Source: Polyangiaceae bacterium (GTDB taxonomy: Bacteria > Myxococcota_A > Polyangia > Polyangiales > Polyangiaceae). From it: DNA of 64,000 bases. Within the stretch, counting starts at the first letter, position 1; every line of letters begins with the position of its first letter. The stretch lies in assembly GCA_019637295.1 (NCBI GenBank), contig JAHBVX010000009.1:62001-126000 (forward strand), written 5' to 3'. Below are positions 36,050 to 45,270 of this stretch, one piece after another. The position numbers were made by a program, and so were the translations under genes. The notes beneath the pieces are model-generated. The model saw only the letters and a program-made list of their open reading frames with translations. It was not told the DNA's origin and did no database searches.

Positions 36050-36865
36050 ATGAGCGCAGTCTCAGACCCGTGGTCCGGGCTTCGAACGCTCCTCGAATCC
36101 TCGCTTGCACGCGAGGCCGACTCGGCGGCGCCCCTCGTCGACGAGCTGATCTCGTTGGTGTTGAGGAGACATCAGTTCCTCGACCCGGGTGCGCTGCGCG
36201 CTCGACTCGAGGCTCACTGCGCGCGCAGCTGGCCCTTGCTGCGTGCGGCCCGCTCGCACGGCGTCGCGGAGCTCGCTCGTGCGCTCGACGTTCAGCTCCC
36301 GGGCTTCGTGACATTACTGGACGAGATGCTCGCAGGTGTCCCCCAGGTCGTCTGCGCCGAGTACGGTCCGGAGCTTCAGCTCGGAGTCCTCGGCTTGGCC
36401 TTGGAAGAACTGAGAGAGCCGGTGCTCGATGTGGGCGCTGGACGCGACGCACGGCTCGTCCGCGCGCTGCGAGCGGCCGGCAAGGATGCTCACGCCCTCG
36501 ATCGAGACGCCGATCCCGCCCTTGGTGTCCGCGCGGACTGGCTCGAGTTCGACTTCGGCACCGCCCGCTGGGGCAGCATCGTGTCCCACTTGGCCTTCTC
36601 GCTTCACTTCCTCCACCAGCATCTGCGCTCCGAGCACGAGGCCGGCCGCTACGCTCACACTTACATGCGCATGCTCCGAGCGCTCACACCCGGAGGACTG
36701 CTGGCCTACGCGCCGGGACTGCCCTTCATCGAGGGCCACCTCGATCCGAGTCGACACGCGCTGACGCGGCGCAGGCTCCCGCCCGACTTGAGTGAAGCGT
36801 TCCAGAGACTGGACGACGCGCTGGCGGCCGAGGTCGGCTACGCAGCGCGCATCGTGCGTTTGTGA
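36050..36865 (+). CDS. SAM-dependent methyltransferase
   Basis: 271 aa, ATG preceded by GGAGGAAGGGG. Residues 1-105 are helical with a His/Arg-rich core. Then comes a Rossmann domain with motif I VLDVGAGRDARLVRALRAAG near 125, acidic strand-2 end HALDRD, and GGLLAYAPGLPF at strand 5. The segment HLAFSLHFLHQHLRSEHEAG is characteristic of a subset of bacterial methyltransferases encoded beside glycosyltransferases, with no assigned substrate. It is the last plus-strand gene of this cluster and converges on the PLP enzyme with 3 bp between. Confidence 0.85.
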   Translation: MSAVSDPWSGLRTLLESSLAREADSAAPLVDELISLVLRRHQFLDPGALRARLEAHCARSWPLLRAARSHGVAELARALDVQLPGFVTLLDEMLAGVPQVVCAEYGPELQLGVLGLALEELREPVLDVGAGRDARLVRALRAAGKDAHALDRDADPALGVRADWLEFDFGTARWGSIVSHLAFSLHFLHQHLRSEHEAGRYAHTYMRMLRALTPGGLLAYAPGLPFIEGHLDPSRHALTRRRLPPDLSEAFQRLDDALAAEVGYAARIVRL

Positions 36866-36868
36866 AGC

Positions 36869-38332
36869 TCAGTCCGACTTCCCCGTGAGCGCGCGGCGCC
36901 ACTCGTCCCAACGATCCAGCAGTTGATTGACCTTGGCGCCATGTTGGCCGAGCAGTCGGCCCACCAATCCATCTTGCTGTCCCGGATCGATGTCCGGTGA
37001 GCCGCCTGGTCCGTACATCTGCTCCATGACCTTGATGACCGAAGACCGCACCATGCCGCGAAACGGGATCTTGGCCATCATGCCGTACATGGCGGCGTTT
37101 CCTCGGCTGGCGACCTCGGGGTGGCTGCGCACGTAGTCCACGGCCTCGCTGACGGCCGCGAGGTAGTCGTCGATCACCGGCAAGTGATTCGACGTGACCG
37201 TGCAATGGATGTTCTTCGGCTTGTGTTGTCGGTCGACGCTCCAACCGCCGTCCTCGAGTCGGTCGGCGATGGTGTACACGTCCAGAGCAGGCTCCCGGGT
37301 GGTCCAGGCCACGAGCGTGGCGTCGGGCTTGGCGACCACTTCGAGTGCAGGGTTGGCCTCGATGCCCGCGACCAGTCGATCCGTCGCCTCGAGCGCGCGG
37401 CGGGTGTGGTCCAGAAAGCCGCTCTCACCGAGCGCCATCAGCGAAGCCCAAGCCGCGGCGATGGGACCACCGGCGCGGGTGCCCGGGAACGAGGGCGAGG
37501 CGTAGATCCCGCCGGGGAACTCGGTGGCGACGAAGAACTGATGCTTCAGGTAGCTCATGTCGCGATACAAGACGACGCTGGCGCCTTTGGCTGCGAACCC
37601 GTACTTGTGCGCGTCCGCCGACATGCTCGTGACGCCGGGCACCCGGAAGTCGAAGGGCGACAGCGGCCGCCCCAGGCGCTCTACCCAGGGCAACAAGAAC
37701 CCTCCCACGCAGGCGTCCACGTGAAACGGGATGCCGCGCTTCTGCGCCAGCGCGCCGATGGCTTCGATGGGGTCGACGACGCCGTGCGGATACTGTGGCG
37801 CCGAGGCGGCCACCAGCACGGTGTTCTTGTTCAGCAACTTCTCGATCGCGCGCACGTCCGCCCGCATGTCGGGACCGATCTCGGCGTAGCGGATGCGCAG
37901 GCCGAAATAGTGAGCGGCCTTCTCGAACGCGACGTGAATGGTCCGCGGCGCCACGATCTCCGGTGAACGCAGCCTCGGCCGCTTCGCTCGAGCCCGATCC
38001 CGCGCGGCCTTGACGGCCATCAGGATGGACTCCGTGCCGCCGGAGGTCATCGTACCCACGCCCTCGGGGGGGGCGTTGAGCAGGCCGAGGGCCATGTCCA
38101 CGACCTCCGCTTCCATGCGCCGCAGGCTCTTGAAGGCCATCGGGTTGAGCGCGTTCTCGGCGAAGAACTTGGCGTGCGCGCGGCGCAGCAAGTCGTGGTG
38201 CTCGTCCCCTGCGTAGTACACGAGACTCCACGTCCTGCCATTCCGCCAGTCGGCGTCTTGTTCGCGGAATGCGTCCATTCGCGCGAGCAGTCGTTCCTTC
38301 TCGACGCCTTGGGCGGGGATGGTCGTGCGCAT
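36869..38332 (-). CDS. Sphingosine-1-phosphate lyase-like PLP enzyme
   Basis: 487 aa. PLP-dependent decarboxylase-type fold I protein. TMTSGGTESILMAVKAAR near 94-111 binds the phosphate, HVDACVGGF at 204-212 has the conserved Asp206, and the Schiff-base Lys243 is in SMSADAHKYGFAAKG. The region YLKHQFFVATEFPGGIYASPS, then GTRAGGPIAAAWASLMALGE, is characteristic of sphingosine-1-phosphate lyase rather than glutamate decarboxylase. It would cleave phosphorylated long-chain bases to a fatty aldehyde and ethanolamine phosphate. No N-terminal membrane helix is present, unlike eukaryotic lyases. Myxobacteria make sphingolipids, which supports the assignment, but the substrate was not shown. Confidence 0.88.
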   Translation of the reverse strand: MRTTIPAQGVEKERLLARMDAFREQDADWRNGRTWSLVYYAGDEHHDLLRRAHAKFFAENALNPMAFKSLRRMEAEVVDMALGLLNAPPEGVGTMTSGGTESILMAVKAARDRARAKRPRLRSPEIVAPRTIHVAFEKAAHYFGLRIRYAEIGPDMRADVRAIEKLLNKNTVLVAASAPQYPHGVVDPIEAIGALAQKRGIPFHVDACVGGFLLPWVERLGRPLSPFDFRVPGVTSMSADAHKYGFAAKGASVVLYRDMSYLKHQFFVATEFPGGIYASPSFPGTRAGGPIAAAWASLMALGESGFLDHTRRALEATDRLVAGIEANPALEVVAKPDATLVAWTTREPALDVYTIADRLEDGGWSVDRQHKPKNIHCTVTSNHLPVIDDYLAAVSEAVDYVRSHPEVASRGNAAMYGMMAKIPFRGMVRSSVIKVMEQMYGPGGSPDIDPGQQDGLVGRLLGQHGAKVNQLLDRWDEWRRALTGKSD

Positions 38333-38381
38333 GTGGCCGGCTACTATACAGCTCGCTCGTGGTGAGCGGCGGCTGATCGGC

Positions 38382-39731
38382 TCAAAGGCGTGAGGCGACG
38401 ACTAGGGTTTGGCCGTCGCGCACCACGGCCGTGCGCACCACGCGCTTGCTGCCGCGGACGAAGACCACGGTGTGCGCGCCCGGAGTCACCCGCACGCCGA
38501 GCTTCGGCGTCTGGCCGAGAGGGCGTCCATTCAATACGATGTTCGCGGCTGGCACGGAGTTGATGTTCAGTCGGGCGGTCGTCGCGCTCGCGGTGCGCGC
38601 AGGCGCCGGGCGAGGGACGCGAGGGGTCATCGGCGCCGCGAGGGCCTGCGGGGCGACCACCAAGGGCTCATCCCGTGGCTGCGCGGGCTCGGGCGGAGGC
38701 AGGGGCGCCTCCGGGGCACGCACGACCCGCACGCCACCAGCCTCGACCTCGACCGGCAGCGGCGCCGCGGGGAGGGGCGGAGTGCTCCGCTGAGCCAAGT
38801 CGAAATGGACGCGCCCTCCCGGCTCCTGCGCGGTCACTACCTCTTGCGTGGCGGACGGCTCGAAGCCCGGAGCTCTCACGGTCAACCAATGGCGCGCGCT
38901 GCGCAGCTCGAGCACGCACGGCAGCTGGGCGCAGTGGACCACCCCGTCCACCGACACCTGGCCCTCGGTTACGGCGAGTCCGTCCGGGCCAGCGGCCGTG
39001 ATCACGCGCGTCGCAGGAGCGACGCCGCGCGTGCCCAGCGACACCAACGTGGCAGCCCCAAGCGCCATGATGCTGAGCGCGCACACCGCCAGCAGCAGCG
39101 CGAGCCAGGGTTGCGCGACGAGTCTCGGGAGCCAGGGCCGTCGACTCGGCGGTGCGAACGCGGATGGCGCGACGTAGGTGTGGGTTGGCTCGGGTGCGAC
39201 GGCGGGACGGTCCGCCACACTCGGAGCACTCAGCTCGGGTGGCGGCTCCGAACGCGGTGGCACCACCACGAGCGCTTCATGCTCGTGTGCTGGGAGCATG
39301 GGGCCCCGGCCCCCTGCGAGCGGGCGCGGTGGGTAGTACTCGATACGCGTCTCCGGCAGCGCCGGAAAGCTCAGCGGCGGAAGGGCGTTCGGTCGCGCCG
39401 GAGCGGTGCTCGGCGGACGCGTAGCCTGCAGCCGCGGGCTTGGCGGCAGACTGCTCGACCGCTCCCGCGAGACCGACGCGAGGCGCGGGCGGGGCGCGGG
39501 CGGCGGCGTCGGTCGTGGCAGCGTGGTCTCCGACGGCAGCGACGGCCGCTGCCGCTCGGTCGTGCGTTGGGTCCAGACCGGATCATCATCGTCGTCCTCG
39601 AAGGGACCCTGGCCCAAGGGGATGGTGACCAACTCGATGGACGACTCGGTCGGCTGCCGGTACCGCCAGGCACGCGTCAGCGGGCGAGTGATGGTCTCGT
39701 CCAGAGTGCGGCGCAGTGCGGGCTGTCCCAT
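38382..39731 (-). CDS. PEGA-domain membrane protein
   Basis: 449 aa from the ATG at 39731 (an upstream in-frame ATG at 39782 is possible). Residues 1-210 are Pro/Arg/Ser-rich and probably disordered and cytoplasmic. One transmembrane helix lies near 215-240 (PWLALLLAVCALSIMALGAATLVSL). A first PEGA-like repeat follows (EGQVSVDGVVHCAQLPCVLEL), then a Pro/Ala linker, and a clear C-terminal PEGA domain with LNINSVPAANIVLNGRPLGQ and TPGAHTVVFVRGSKR. PEGA modules are thought to be surface-exposed adhesion or ligand-binding units, and often accompany Ser/Thr kinases in Myxococcota. No catalytic domain is present. Confidence 0.88.
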   Translation of the reverse strand: MGQPALRRTLDETITRPLTRAWRYRQPTESSIELVTIPLGQGPFEDDDDDPVWTQRTTERQRPSLPSETTLPRPTPPPAPRPRLASVSRERSSSLPPSPRLQATRPPSTAPARPNALPPLSFPALPETRIEYYPPRPLAGGRGPMLPAHEHEALVVVPPRSEPPPELSAPSVADRPAVAPEPTHTYVAPSAFAPPSRRPWLPRLVAQPWLALLLAVCALSIMALGAATLVSLGTRGVAPATRVITAAGPDGLAVTEGQVSVDGVVHCAQLPCVLELRSARHWLTVRAPGFEPSATQEVVTAQEPGGRVHFDLAQRSTPPLPAAPLPVEVEAGGVRVVRAPEAPLPPPEPAQPRDEPLVVAPQALAAPMTPRVPRPAPARTASATTARLNINSVPAANIVLNGRPLGQTPKLGVRVTPGAHTVVFVRGSKRVVRTAVVRDGQTLVVASRL

Positions 39732-39845
39732 GGCGGCTCGAAGCGACGACTTCAGCCTACATCGGAACACACCGCCTGACACCGGGCAAAGTTGGCCAAG
39801 TGCGCAGAATTATTCGAACCGAGTGATAATCCTACAGTGTGGGCG

Positions 39846-41852
39846 TCAGCCACTCCTGGGATCGACCCGCGGGTGGGTCCCCTGGCTGAGCAGGAAGCGG
39901 TGCCCCGCCGGCAGCGTCACCGTCTCCGTCGTGAGCGCGCCATCGGGCCAACGAATGGTCACTTCCGCCTCGCACGCTGCGCCGAGCCCGAAGTGCAGTA
40001 CGAGATCGTGTTGCGCGCCGTAGTGGCCGTGTCCGCCGCCGACCTCCTGGGTCTGCGTGACGCCGCCGGCCACCACCGTCACCCGCGCGCCGATCGCCGA
40101 GCGGTTCGTACCGGTGCCGCCCTCGAGGCGCAGTTGCACGAAATTGCCCGTTTCGCCCAGCACGTTCTCGAACAGGCGCACGTTGGCGGTCTCGTAGCAG
40201 TCGTTGGGCAACGTCGCGTCGCAGCGCGCGCGAGAGTGACCGACGATCACGTCGAGGTCCCCGTCGCGATCGAAGTCCGCGACGATCACGCCGTGGCTGC
40301 GGTTGTGAGCGATGCCCGCGGCGAGGGCCACCTCCGTAAACGCGAGCTTGGAGGCTTGGTGGTACAGCAACCCGCGGTTGCCCGCGTAGTCGGAGGCGCC
40401 GATGTAGATGTCCGGCCAACCGTCGTTGTCGAAGTCGAACACGGCGTTGGTCATGTGCCCCTCGTCCCAGCTGACGGTCGTGTGCTCTCGGCTCAGCCCG
40501 ACGGCCGCGTTGCCCGGCCGCTCGAGGCGCACGTCGGCCTCGCCCGTGTTGAGCAAGATCTCGCTCGCGTCCGACCCGGAGCCGGCCCACCAGTGGCGGA
40601 TCTCGCCCGTGAGCAAGTCCAGGTGGCCGTCGTTGTCGATGTCGGCGCAGGAGGTGGTGCCGCTGTTGCCTCCCAGTCGGAACGGCTGACGGTCGGTGGC
40701 GTGATTCCAGTTGGGCTGAGAGCAGCTGATCTGAGGCGCGCCCACCGTGTCGCAGTCTTCTGCGGTGGGGTTCTGTTGGCAGTAGCAGCGGGCGAACTGG
40801 TTCTCCTGCCAGCTCTGGTCGCCGTCGAAGGCGTAGCCGGCTGCGATCGAGCGGTTCACGAAGCGCGTGCCGGAGTCGTCCCGCACCGCTTGCCACAGGT
40901 GGTTCGGCGCGCGGCCGTACGCGCCTGCCAGCAGCTCGGGGTTGCCGTCGCCGTTGAGATCGCAGGCGAGCGAAGACCAGGCGTTGGCGTGCGAGCTTGC
41001 CGCGTTCATGTCGGGGATGCTGCCCCAGGGCGCGGTCGCCAGTCCGACCTGCTCGGTGACGAGTAGGAAGCTGCCCTGGCCATCACCGCGATACAGCCGA
41101 TCCTGCTGCGGGGTGGAGGTGAACTGACCGATGCCTTGATACGAACTCTGGGTGACCCACAGGTCGACGGCGCCGTCCCGGTCGAAGTCGACGAAGGTGA
41201 CGCCGGAGGGGTGGCTCGGCTCCTCGCTGCTGCGCGCGGCGCTGCCGGCGGGGCCGAAGCTGAACTTGCCGCTGCCGTCGTTGAGCATGAGCTCGCTGGT
41301 CTCCCCCAACGACTTGGCGGGATCCGAGGTGTCGAGGGCGACGAAAGCGTCGAGGTCGCCGTCGTTGTCCACGTCGGCGAACGCCATCACCTGGCCCGGC
41401 CTGCCGCGATCGCCGCTCGGGTCGGTGCGCATGGCGAGCAGCCCGGAGCTCTGCGTCACGTCTACGAAGCCCTTGGCACCCGTGTTGCGCATGACCCAGG
41501 TGCTGCGGCCCGCGTCGCCCACGAAGTCGTCGGACGCGATCGCGGCGCGGCGCACCACGAAGTCCGGATGGCCATCTCCCTCGAGGTCCACGACGCTGAG
41601 CCGGACCCCCTCCACCCCGGTCAGGCCCCACTCCGCAGTGCGCTCGACGAAGGCCGGTCCGGCGCCGGTGTAACGGCTACCGGCGTTGCACACCGCCGCC
41701 GGAAGCGGCTCGCAGTCGGCGCAGGCGTCCGTGCTACCGCCGCCGCTGCCGCCGGCGCCTGCAGGCGCTTCGCTGGACGAACAACCCGCGTAGCCGAGCG
41801 CCACCAACGCCAGGGCGAGTCCCCCAGCTCCCAATCCAAGCCGCGTTGCCAT
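39846..41852 (-). CDS. FG-GAP/VCBS-repeat lipoprotein with UnbV (ASPIC) domain
   Basis: 668 aa from the ATG at 41852. The frame stays open upstream for 2 kb but only as an antisense shadow of other genes. The signal ends in a lipobox (GYAGC), then a Gly/Ser linker. The body is a beta-propeller built from calcium-loop repeats (VDLEGDGHPDFVV, ADVDNDGDLDAFV, VDFDRDGAVDLWV, CDLNGDGNPELLA, ADIDNDGHLDLLT, FDFDNDGWPDIYI, ADFDRDGDLDVIV). The C-terminal UnbV domain has GARVTVVAGG and VTIRWPDGA. CRTAC1-like proteins of this kind are extracellular calcium-binding adhesins or structural proteins. It lies 59 bp downstream of the barrel-protein gene, same strand. Confidence 0.9.
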   Translation of the reverse strand: MATRLGLGAGGLALALVALGYAGCSSSEAPAGAGGSGGGSTDACADCEPLPAAVCNAGSRYTGAGPAFVERTAEWGLTGVEGVRLSVVDLEGDGHPDFVVRRAAIASDDFVGDAGRSTWVMRNTGAKGFVDVTQSSGLLAMRTDPSGDRGRPGQVMAFADVDNDGDLDAFVALDTSDPAKSLGETSELMLNDGSGKFSFGPAGSAARSSEEPSHPSGVTFVDFDRDGAVDLWVTQSSYQGIGQFTSTPQQDRLYRGDGQGSFLLVTEQVGLATAPWGSIPDMNAASSHANAWSSLACDLNGDGNPELLAGAYGRAPNHLWQAVRDDSGTRFVNRSIAAGYAFDGDQSWQENQFARCYCQQNPTAEDCDTVGAPQISCSQPNWNHATDRQPFRLGGNSGTTSCADIDNDGHLDLLTGEIRHWWAGSGSDASEILLNTGEADVRLERPGNAAVGLSREHTTVSWDEGHMTNAVFDFDNDGWPDIYIGASDYAGNRGLLYHQASKLAFTEVALAAGIAHNRSHGVIVADFDRDGDLDVIVGHSRARCDATLPNDCYETANVRLFENVLGETGNFVQLRLEGGTGTNRSAIGARVTVVAGGVTQTQEVGGGHGHYGAQHDLVLHFGLGAACEAEVTIRWPDGALTTETVTLPAGHRFLLSQGTHPRVDPRSG

Positions 41853-41911
41853 GGCTGGAGAGTTACCGCCGCTCGCGGCACTTCGCAACCGGTCGGCGCC
41901 GCGGGCTGCCT

Positions 41912-42664
41912 TCAGAAGCGGTAGGCCAGTCCCGTCGCGAGCCGGAAGTCCCACGAGCTCTGCGCGGTGACCTCGTAGGACGTGGGCGAGGTTGCGCGCA
42001 CCCGGTCCGTCCAGTCGGCCTCCTGGGAGAGATTGCGCGCCGCCTTGATGTCGATGGGGATCTCGAGGTTCGAGCCGACGTCGATCACGAAGCCGAGCAC
42101 GAACGCCAAGAAGGTGGAGTTCTGCTTCTTGGCCGAGACGCCGAGGGCGTCCGGGTTCGTCACGAACTGCCGACCCTCGGTGATTTCGAAGCTGCCCTCG
42201 GCGCTGCTCGGCAAGAAGAACTCCGGACCCAACCCCAGGGACAATCGCCCGAAGGGAGTCGGCAAGATCCCCTTGGCCAGCAGTCCGATGCGCGGGCCGC
42301 TGGTCTGAAACTTCTCTTGGATCTTGACGACCTGATTGATGGTCACGTTGCGCAATACGGTGGAGCTGTCGTAGCCCAGGTCGAGTTCGAGCCCGAGATG
42401 CCGTACGAAGCGGGCCTCGTAAAACAGCGCGGCGCCCCAGCCGAACCCACCGCCGTTGCCCGGAAACCCGAGCCCGTCGTAGCCGCCCGGGACGTTCGAC
42501 GGCGTGTCGTACAGATTGCCGCCGACCAGCAGCTTGACGCCAGCGGACGACGCGAAGGGTCGGTCGTCTGGTGCTGCGGGGCTTGCGCCGTCGGCCAGCG
42601 CCGGGGTCGCGAGCAGGAAGCTCGAGGCGATGAGCGGAGCGAGCAGGGTCACGCGATGGGCCAT
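41912..42664 (-). CDS. Outer-membrane beta-barrel-like protein
   Basis: 250 aa. Sec signal peptide ending in ATPALA at about residue 24. The mature protein is made of alternating amphipathic strands with aromatic and Gly girdles (GFGWGAALFYEARFVRHLGLE, PFGRLSLGLGPEFFL, WDFRLATGLAYRF) and ends in Phe, as BAM-dependent barrels usually do. No pore signature identifies a substrate. Its nearest family is the uncharacterised small barrels of Myxococcota. Upstream, 163 bp separate it from the divergent sigma-54 activator gene, so that activator could control it. Confidence 0.8.
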   Translation of the reverse strand: MAHRVTLLAPLIASSFLLATPALADGASPAAPDDRPFASSAGVKLLVGGNLYDTPSNVPGGYDGLGFPGNGGGFGWGAALFYEARFVRHLGLELDLGYDSSTVLRNVTINQVVKIQEKFQTSGPRIGLLAKGILPTPFGRLSLGLGPEFFLPSSAEGSFEITEGRQFVTNPDALGVSAKKQNSTFLAFVLGFVIDVGSNLEIPIDIKAARNLSQEADWTDRVRATSPTSYEVTAQSSWDFRLATGLAYRF

Positions 42665-42827
42665 ACCCGACCGTGTGCGTCAGCCGCCGCAGCCCGTCAA
42701 CGAGCGCTGGCGCGCGGGCCCGGTCAGCGCGCTGGACCGCCGTGTCCGCCGCATTTTCGCAGCGCCCGGCTCGGTCACACCAATCCACCCTGGCCGCGCG
42801 GGCCGCGGGAAGTAAGATGCCGCGCAC

Positions 42828-44138
42828 ATGGCAGAGCGGACCCTGACAGACCTGGCCGTGGGCTTCCCGACGCGGGGCCGCGAGCAACGGCAGGAGCTGG
42901 GCGTCGTGGTGGCCTTCTGCCGGGGAGAGCTGCCCTGGACGGCAGCGGCGGTGGCGCCCTCCCTCACGGTGGGACGGGACGCGAGCGCCGAGTTGGTGGT
43001 CGGCGACGCCGGCGTGTCGCGCATCCATGTGCGACTGGAGAATCGCGGCAACGCGCTGTACGTCACGGATCTCGGCAGCCGCAATGGGACGTTCGTCAAT
43101 GGTGACACGGTGCCATCGCGCGGCATGTTGGCGCCGCCGGGAAGCGTGGTGCGCGTGGCGCAGACGTTGCTCGTGGTGCTGCGCGACGTCTCCCCGTTCG
43201 TCGCACCGACCGCGCCGGTCCTCCCTGGCCTGATCGGTGGTGCTGCTCTGGACGACGCGCGCATCGTGATTGACACGATCGCCCGGACCAAGAGCCCCGT
43301 GCTCGTGCTCGGTGAGACCGGAACGGGCAAGGAGGTCATCGCCGCGGCGCTGCACGCCGAGAGCGGCAGACGCGGCGAGTTCGTTGCGCTCAACTGCGCG
43401 GCGGTCGCCTCGGAGTTGGTGGACGCAGAGCTGTTCGGGCACAGTCGTGGCGCGTTCTCCGGCGCGGTGGGTACCCGAGCCGGGCTTTTTCGCACCGCCG
43501 ACGGCGGCACGCTGTTCCTGGACGAGATCGGCGAGCTTCCGGCCGCCGTGCAGGCCAAGCTGCTTCGGGTCCTGGAGACGGATCAGGTCCGCGCGGTGGG
43601 TGAAGACCGGACCGTGGACGTGGACGTGCGCGTCGTCGCGGCGACCAACCGGGACCTCGATGCCATGGTGGATGAAGGTGGGTTCCGCGGCGACCTGTTG
43701 CACCGCGTCGCAGGCCTGCGCGTGTTTCTGCCGCCGCTGCGCGAGCGGGTCGAGGACATCCCCGCGCTTTGCCTGCACTTCCTGGCGCAGGAGCGCGTGC
43801 CGATTTCGGTGCACGCCCTCGAGCGCCTGATGCTCCACTCGTTCTCGGGCAATGTCCGCGAACTACGCAACGTCATTCGCGCGGCTCTCGAGGTGGCGCG
43901 TCGCCACGGACACACCGAAATCGAGCCCGGTGACGTCGCGACCGTGATGGGTGCGGTGACCGCACGCATCGGGCAACCGACCGAGGAGTCGGAGTTGGCG
44001 TCTCGAGTCGCCAGCGCGCTGTCGGAAGCACAGGGCAGCGTGCCGCTCGCGGCCCAACGCCTCGGTATGAGCCGCTCCGTGCTGTACGAGACCCTGCGCC
44101 GACTGCGGCTGGATCCGAAGAGCTTCCGGGGTCGTTGA
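42828..44138 (+). CDS. FHA-domain sigma-54-dependent activator
   Basis: 436 aa. An N-terminal FHA domain at about 46-115 (TVGRDASAE, SRIHVRLE, LGSRNGTFVNG) recognises phosphothreonine. Next is the AAA+ domain: Walker A GETGTGKE (162-169), the sigma-54 contact loop GAFSGA (208-213, in place of the usual GAFTGA), Walker B GGTLFLDE (226-233) and NRDLDAMV. The C-terminal HTH (GSVPLAAQRLGMSRSVLYETLRRLRLD) resembles Fis. FHA-linked activators respond to Ser/Thr kinases in myxobacteria, so the kinase at 10276 or another could feed this protein. The radical SAM gene begins one base after its stop. Confidence 0.95.
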   Translation: MAERTLTDLAVGFPTRGREQRQELGVVVAFCRGELPWTAAAVAPSLTVGRDASAELVVGDAGVSRIHVRLENRGNALYVTDLGSRNGTFVNGDTVPSRGMLAPPGSVVRVAQTLLVVLRDVSPFVAPTAPVLPGLIGGAALDDARIVIDTIARTKSPVLVLGETGTGKEVIAAALHAESGRRGEFVALNCAAVASELVDAELFGHSRGAFSGAVGTRAGLFRTADGGTLFLDEIGELPAAVQAKLLRVLETDQVRAVGEDRTVDVDVRVVAATNRDLDAMVDEGGFRGDLLHRVAGLRVFLPPLRERVEDIPALCLHFLAQERVPISVHALERLMLHSFSGNVRELRNVIRAALEVARRHGHTEIEPGDVATVMGAVTARIGQPTEESELASRVASALSEAQGSVPLAAQRLGMSRSVLYETLRRLRLDPKSFRGR

Positions 44139-44139
44139 C

Positions 44140-45270
44140 GTGTACGGAGCGATCGCGACGGCCGGTAGCGCGCTCCGGCTGGCAGCCAAGCTCCCACTGT
44201 ACAGGACCTTTCGCAGGGCGGGCTTTCCCGTGCTCTCACCGCTGGCGATGAGCTTCGTGATCACCGATCGGTGCAATTCGCGCTGTCTGACCTGCAACAT
44301 CGGCGCTCGTTACTTGGATGACCCGAGCGTGGCTGACGGGGAGCTCTCGCTCGACGAGTATCGCCGTCTGTTCCCGCGCATCGGGCGACCCGGGTGGGTC
44401 ACGTTCAGCGGCGGGGAGCCGCTGCTGCGCCCGGACTTCGCGGCCATCGTGAGCGAGCTTGCGCGGGTGGTTCGCCCGCAGGTGATCAACATCCCGACGA
44501 ACGCGACTCTGGTCGAGCGCACGTTGGCGGCCGTAGCCCGCATCCTGGACGGGCTCGGCCGCAGCCAGTTGGTGGTGAACCTGTCCCTGGACGGCGTGGG
44601 CGCGGTGCATGATCGCCTGCGGGGGTTCCCAGGCAACTTCGAGCGCGTGGTCGCCGTCTTCCGCGGGCTCCGCGCGCTGGGTGACCCCCGCCTGGTGGTC
44701 GGGGTGAACAGCGTGCTCTCACGCTTCAACGTGCAGGTCTCCGACGCGCTCTTCGACTACGTCATGGACGAGCTCGCGCCCGACTCCTACGTGCTGGAAG
44801 TCGCGCAGACGCGCGCCGAGTACCACAACCTGGGCCAGGATTTGCGCGGGGAGCGGGAGCAGTTGGTGCGTGCCCTGGACGGCTTCGTCCGGCGGACGCG
44901 GCGCGTCTCCCGCCACGGCGTGCCGCGGTTGGTGCAGGCGTTCAGAGAAGACTACTACGCCGCTGCGCGTCGGGGCTTGCGGTCCCCGGTGACCCACCGC
45001 TGCTACGCGGGCTTCGCGACCTGCACCGTGCTCGCCCACGGGGAAGTGTGGTCGAACACCGCGCGCGCCGAGTCCATGGGCAATGTTCGCGACTTCGAGC
45101 TCGACTTCGCGGCGCTGTGGCGCAGCCCAGCGGCCCGCGCGGTGCGCGAGCGGGTGGTGGCTGCTCCCTGCGACTGCGAGCTGTCGAACGCGAGCTATTC
45201 CAACAGACTGATGGACTTTGGCAGCTTGCCCCGCCTGCTGTGGCGCTACCTCCGCGCGCGTCAGGTATGA
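44140..45270 (+). CDS. Radical SAM protein
   Basis: 376 aa, GTG start one base after the activator stop, so the pair is co-transcribed. The [4Fe-4S]/SAM motif is CNSRCLTC (Cys45, Cys49, Cys52), followed by GGEPLLRPDF (SAM-binding GGEP near 92) and VVNLSLDGVGAVHDRL. A C-terminal Cys set (THRCYAGFATCTVLAHGEVW, and APCDCELSNASYSN) may hold an auxiliary cluster as in SPASM/Twitch enzymes. The N-terminal 35 residues are helical and basic and could bind a membrane. The substrate is unknown. Its 3' end overlaps the convergent livF gene by 10 bp. Confidence 0.92.
   Translation: MYGAIATAGSALRLAAKLPLYRTFRRAGFPVLSPLAMSFVITDRCNSRCLTCNIGARYLDDPSVADGELSLDEYRRLFPRIGRPGWVTFSGGEPLLRPDFAAIVSELARVVRPQVINIPTNATLVERTLAAVARILDGLGRSQLVVNLSLDGVGAVHDRLRGFPGNFERVVAVFRGLRALGDPRLVVGVNSVLSRFNVQVSDALFDYVMDELAPDSYVLEVAQTRAEYHNLGQDLRGEREQLVRALDGFVRRTRRVSRHGVPRLVQAFREDYYAAARRGLRSPVTHRCYAGFATCTVLAHGEVWSNTARAESMGNVRDFELDFAALWRSPAARAVRERVVAAPCDCELSNASYSNRLMDFGSLPRLLWRYLRARQV

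Noticed and set aside
39846-43838. 1330-codon minus-strand open frame
   Set aside because: Only the part from the ATG at 41852 carries a signal peptide, FG-GAP repeats and the UnbV domain. The upstream two thirds of the extension lie antisense to the FHA activator or in another frame of the barrel-protein gene and have low-complexity composition.
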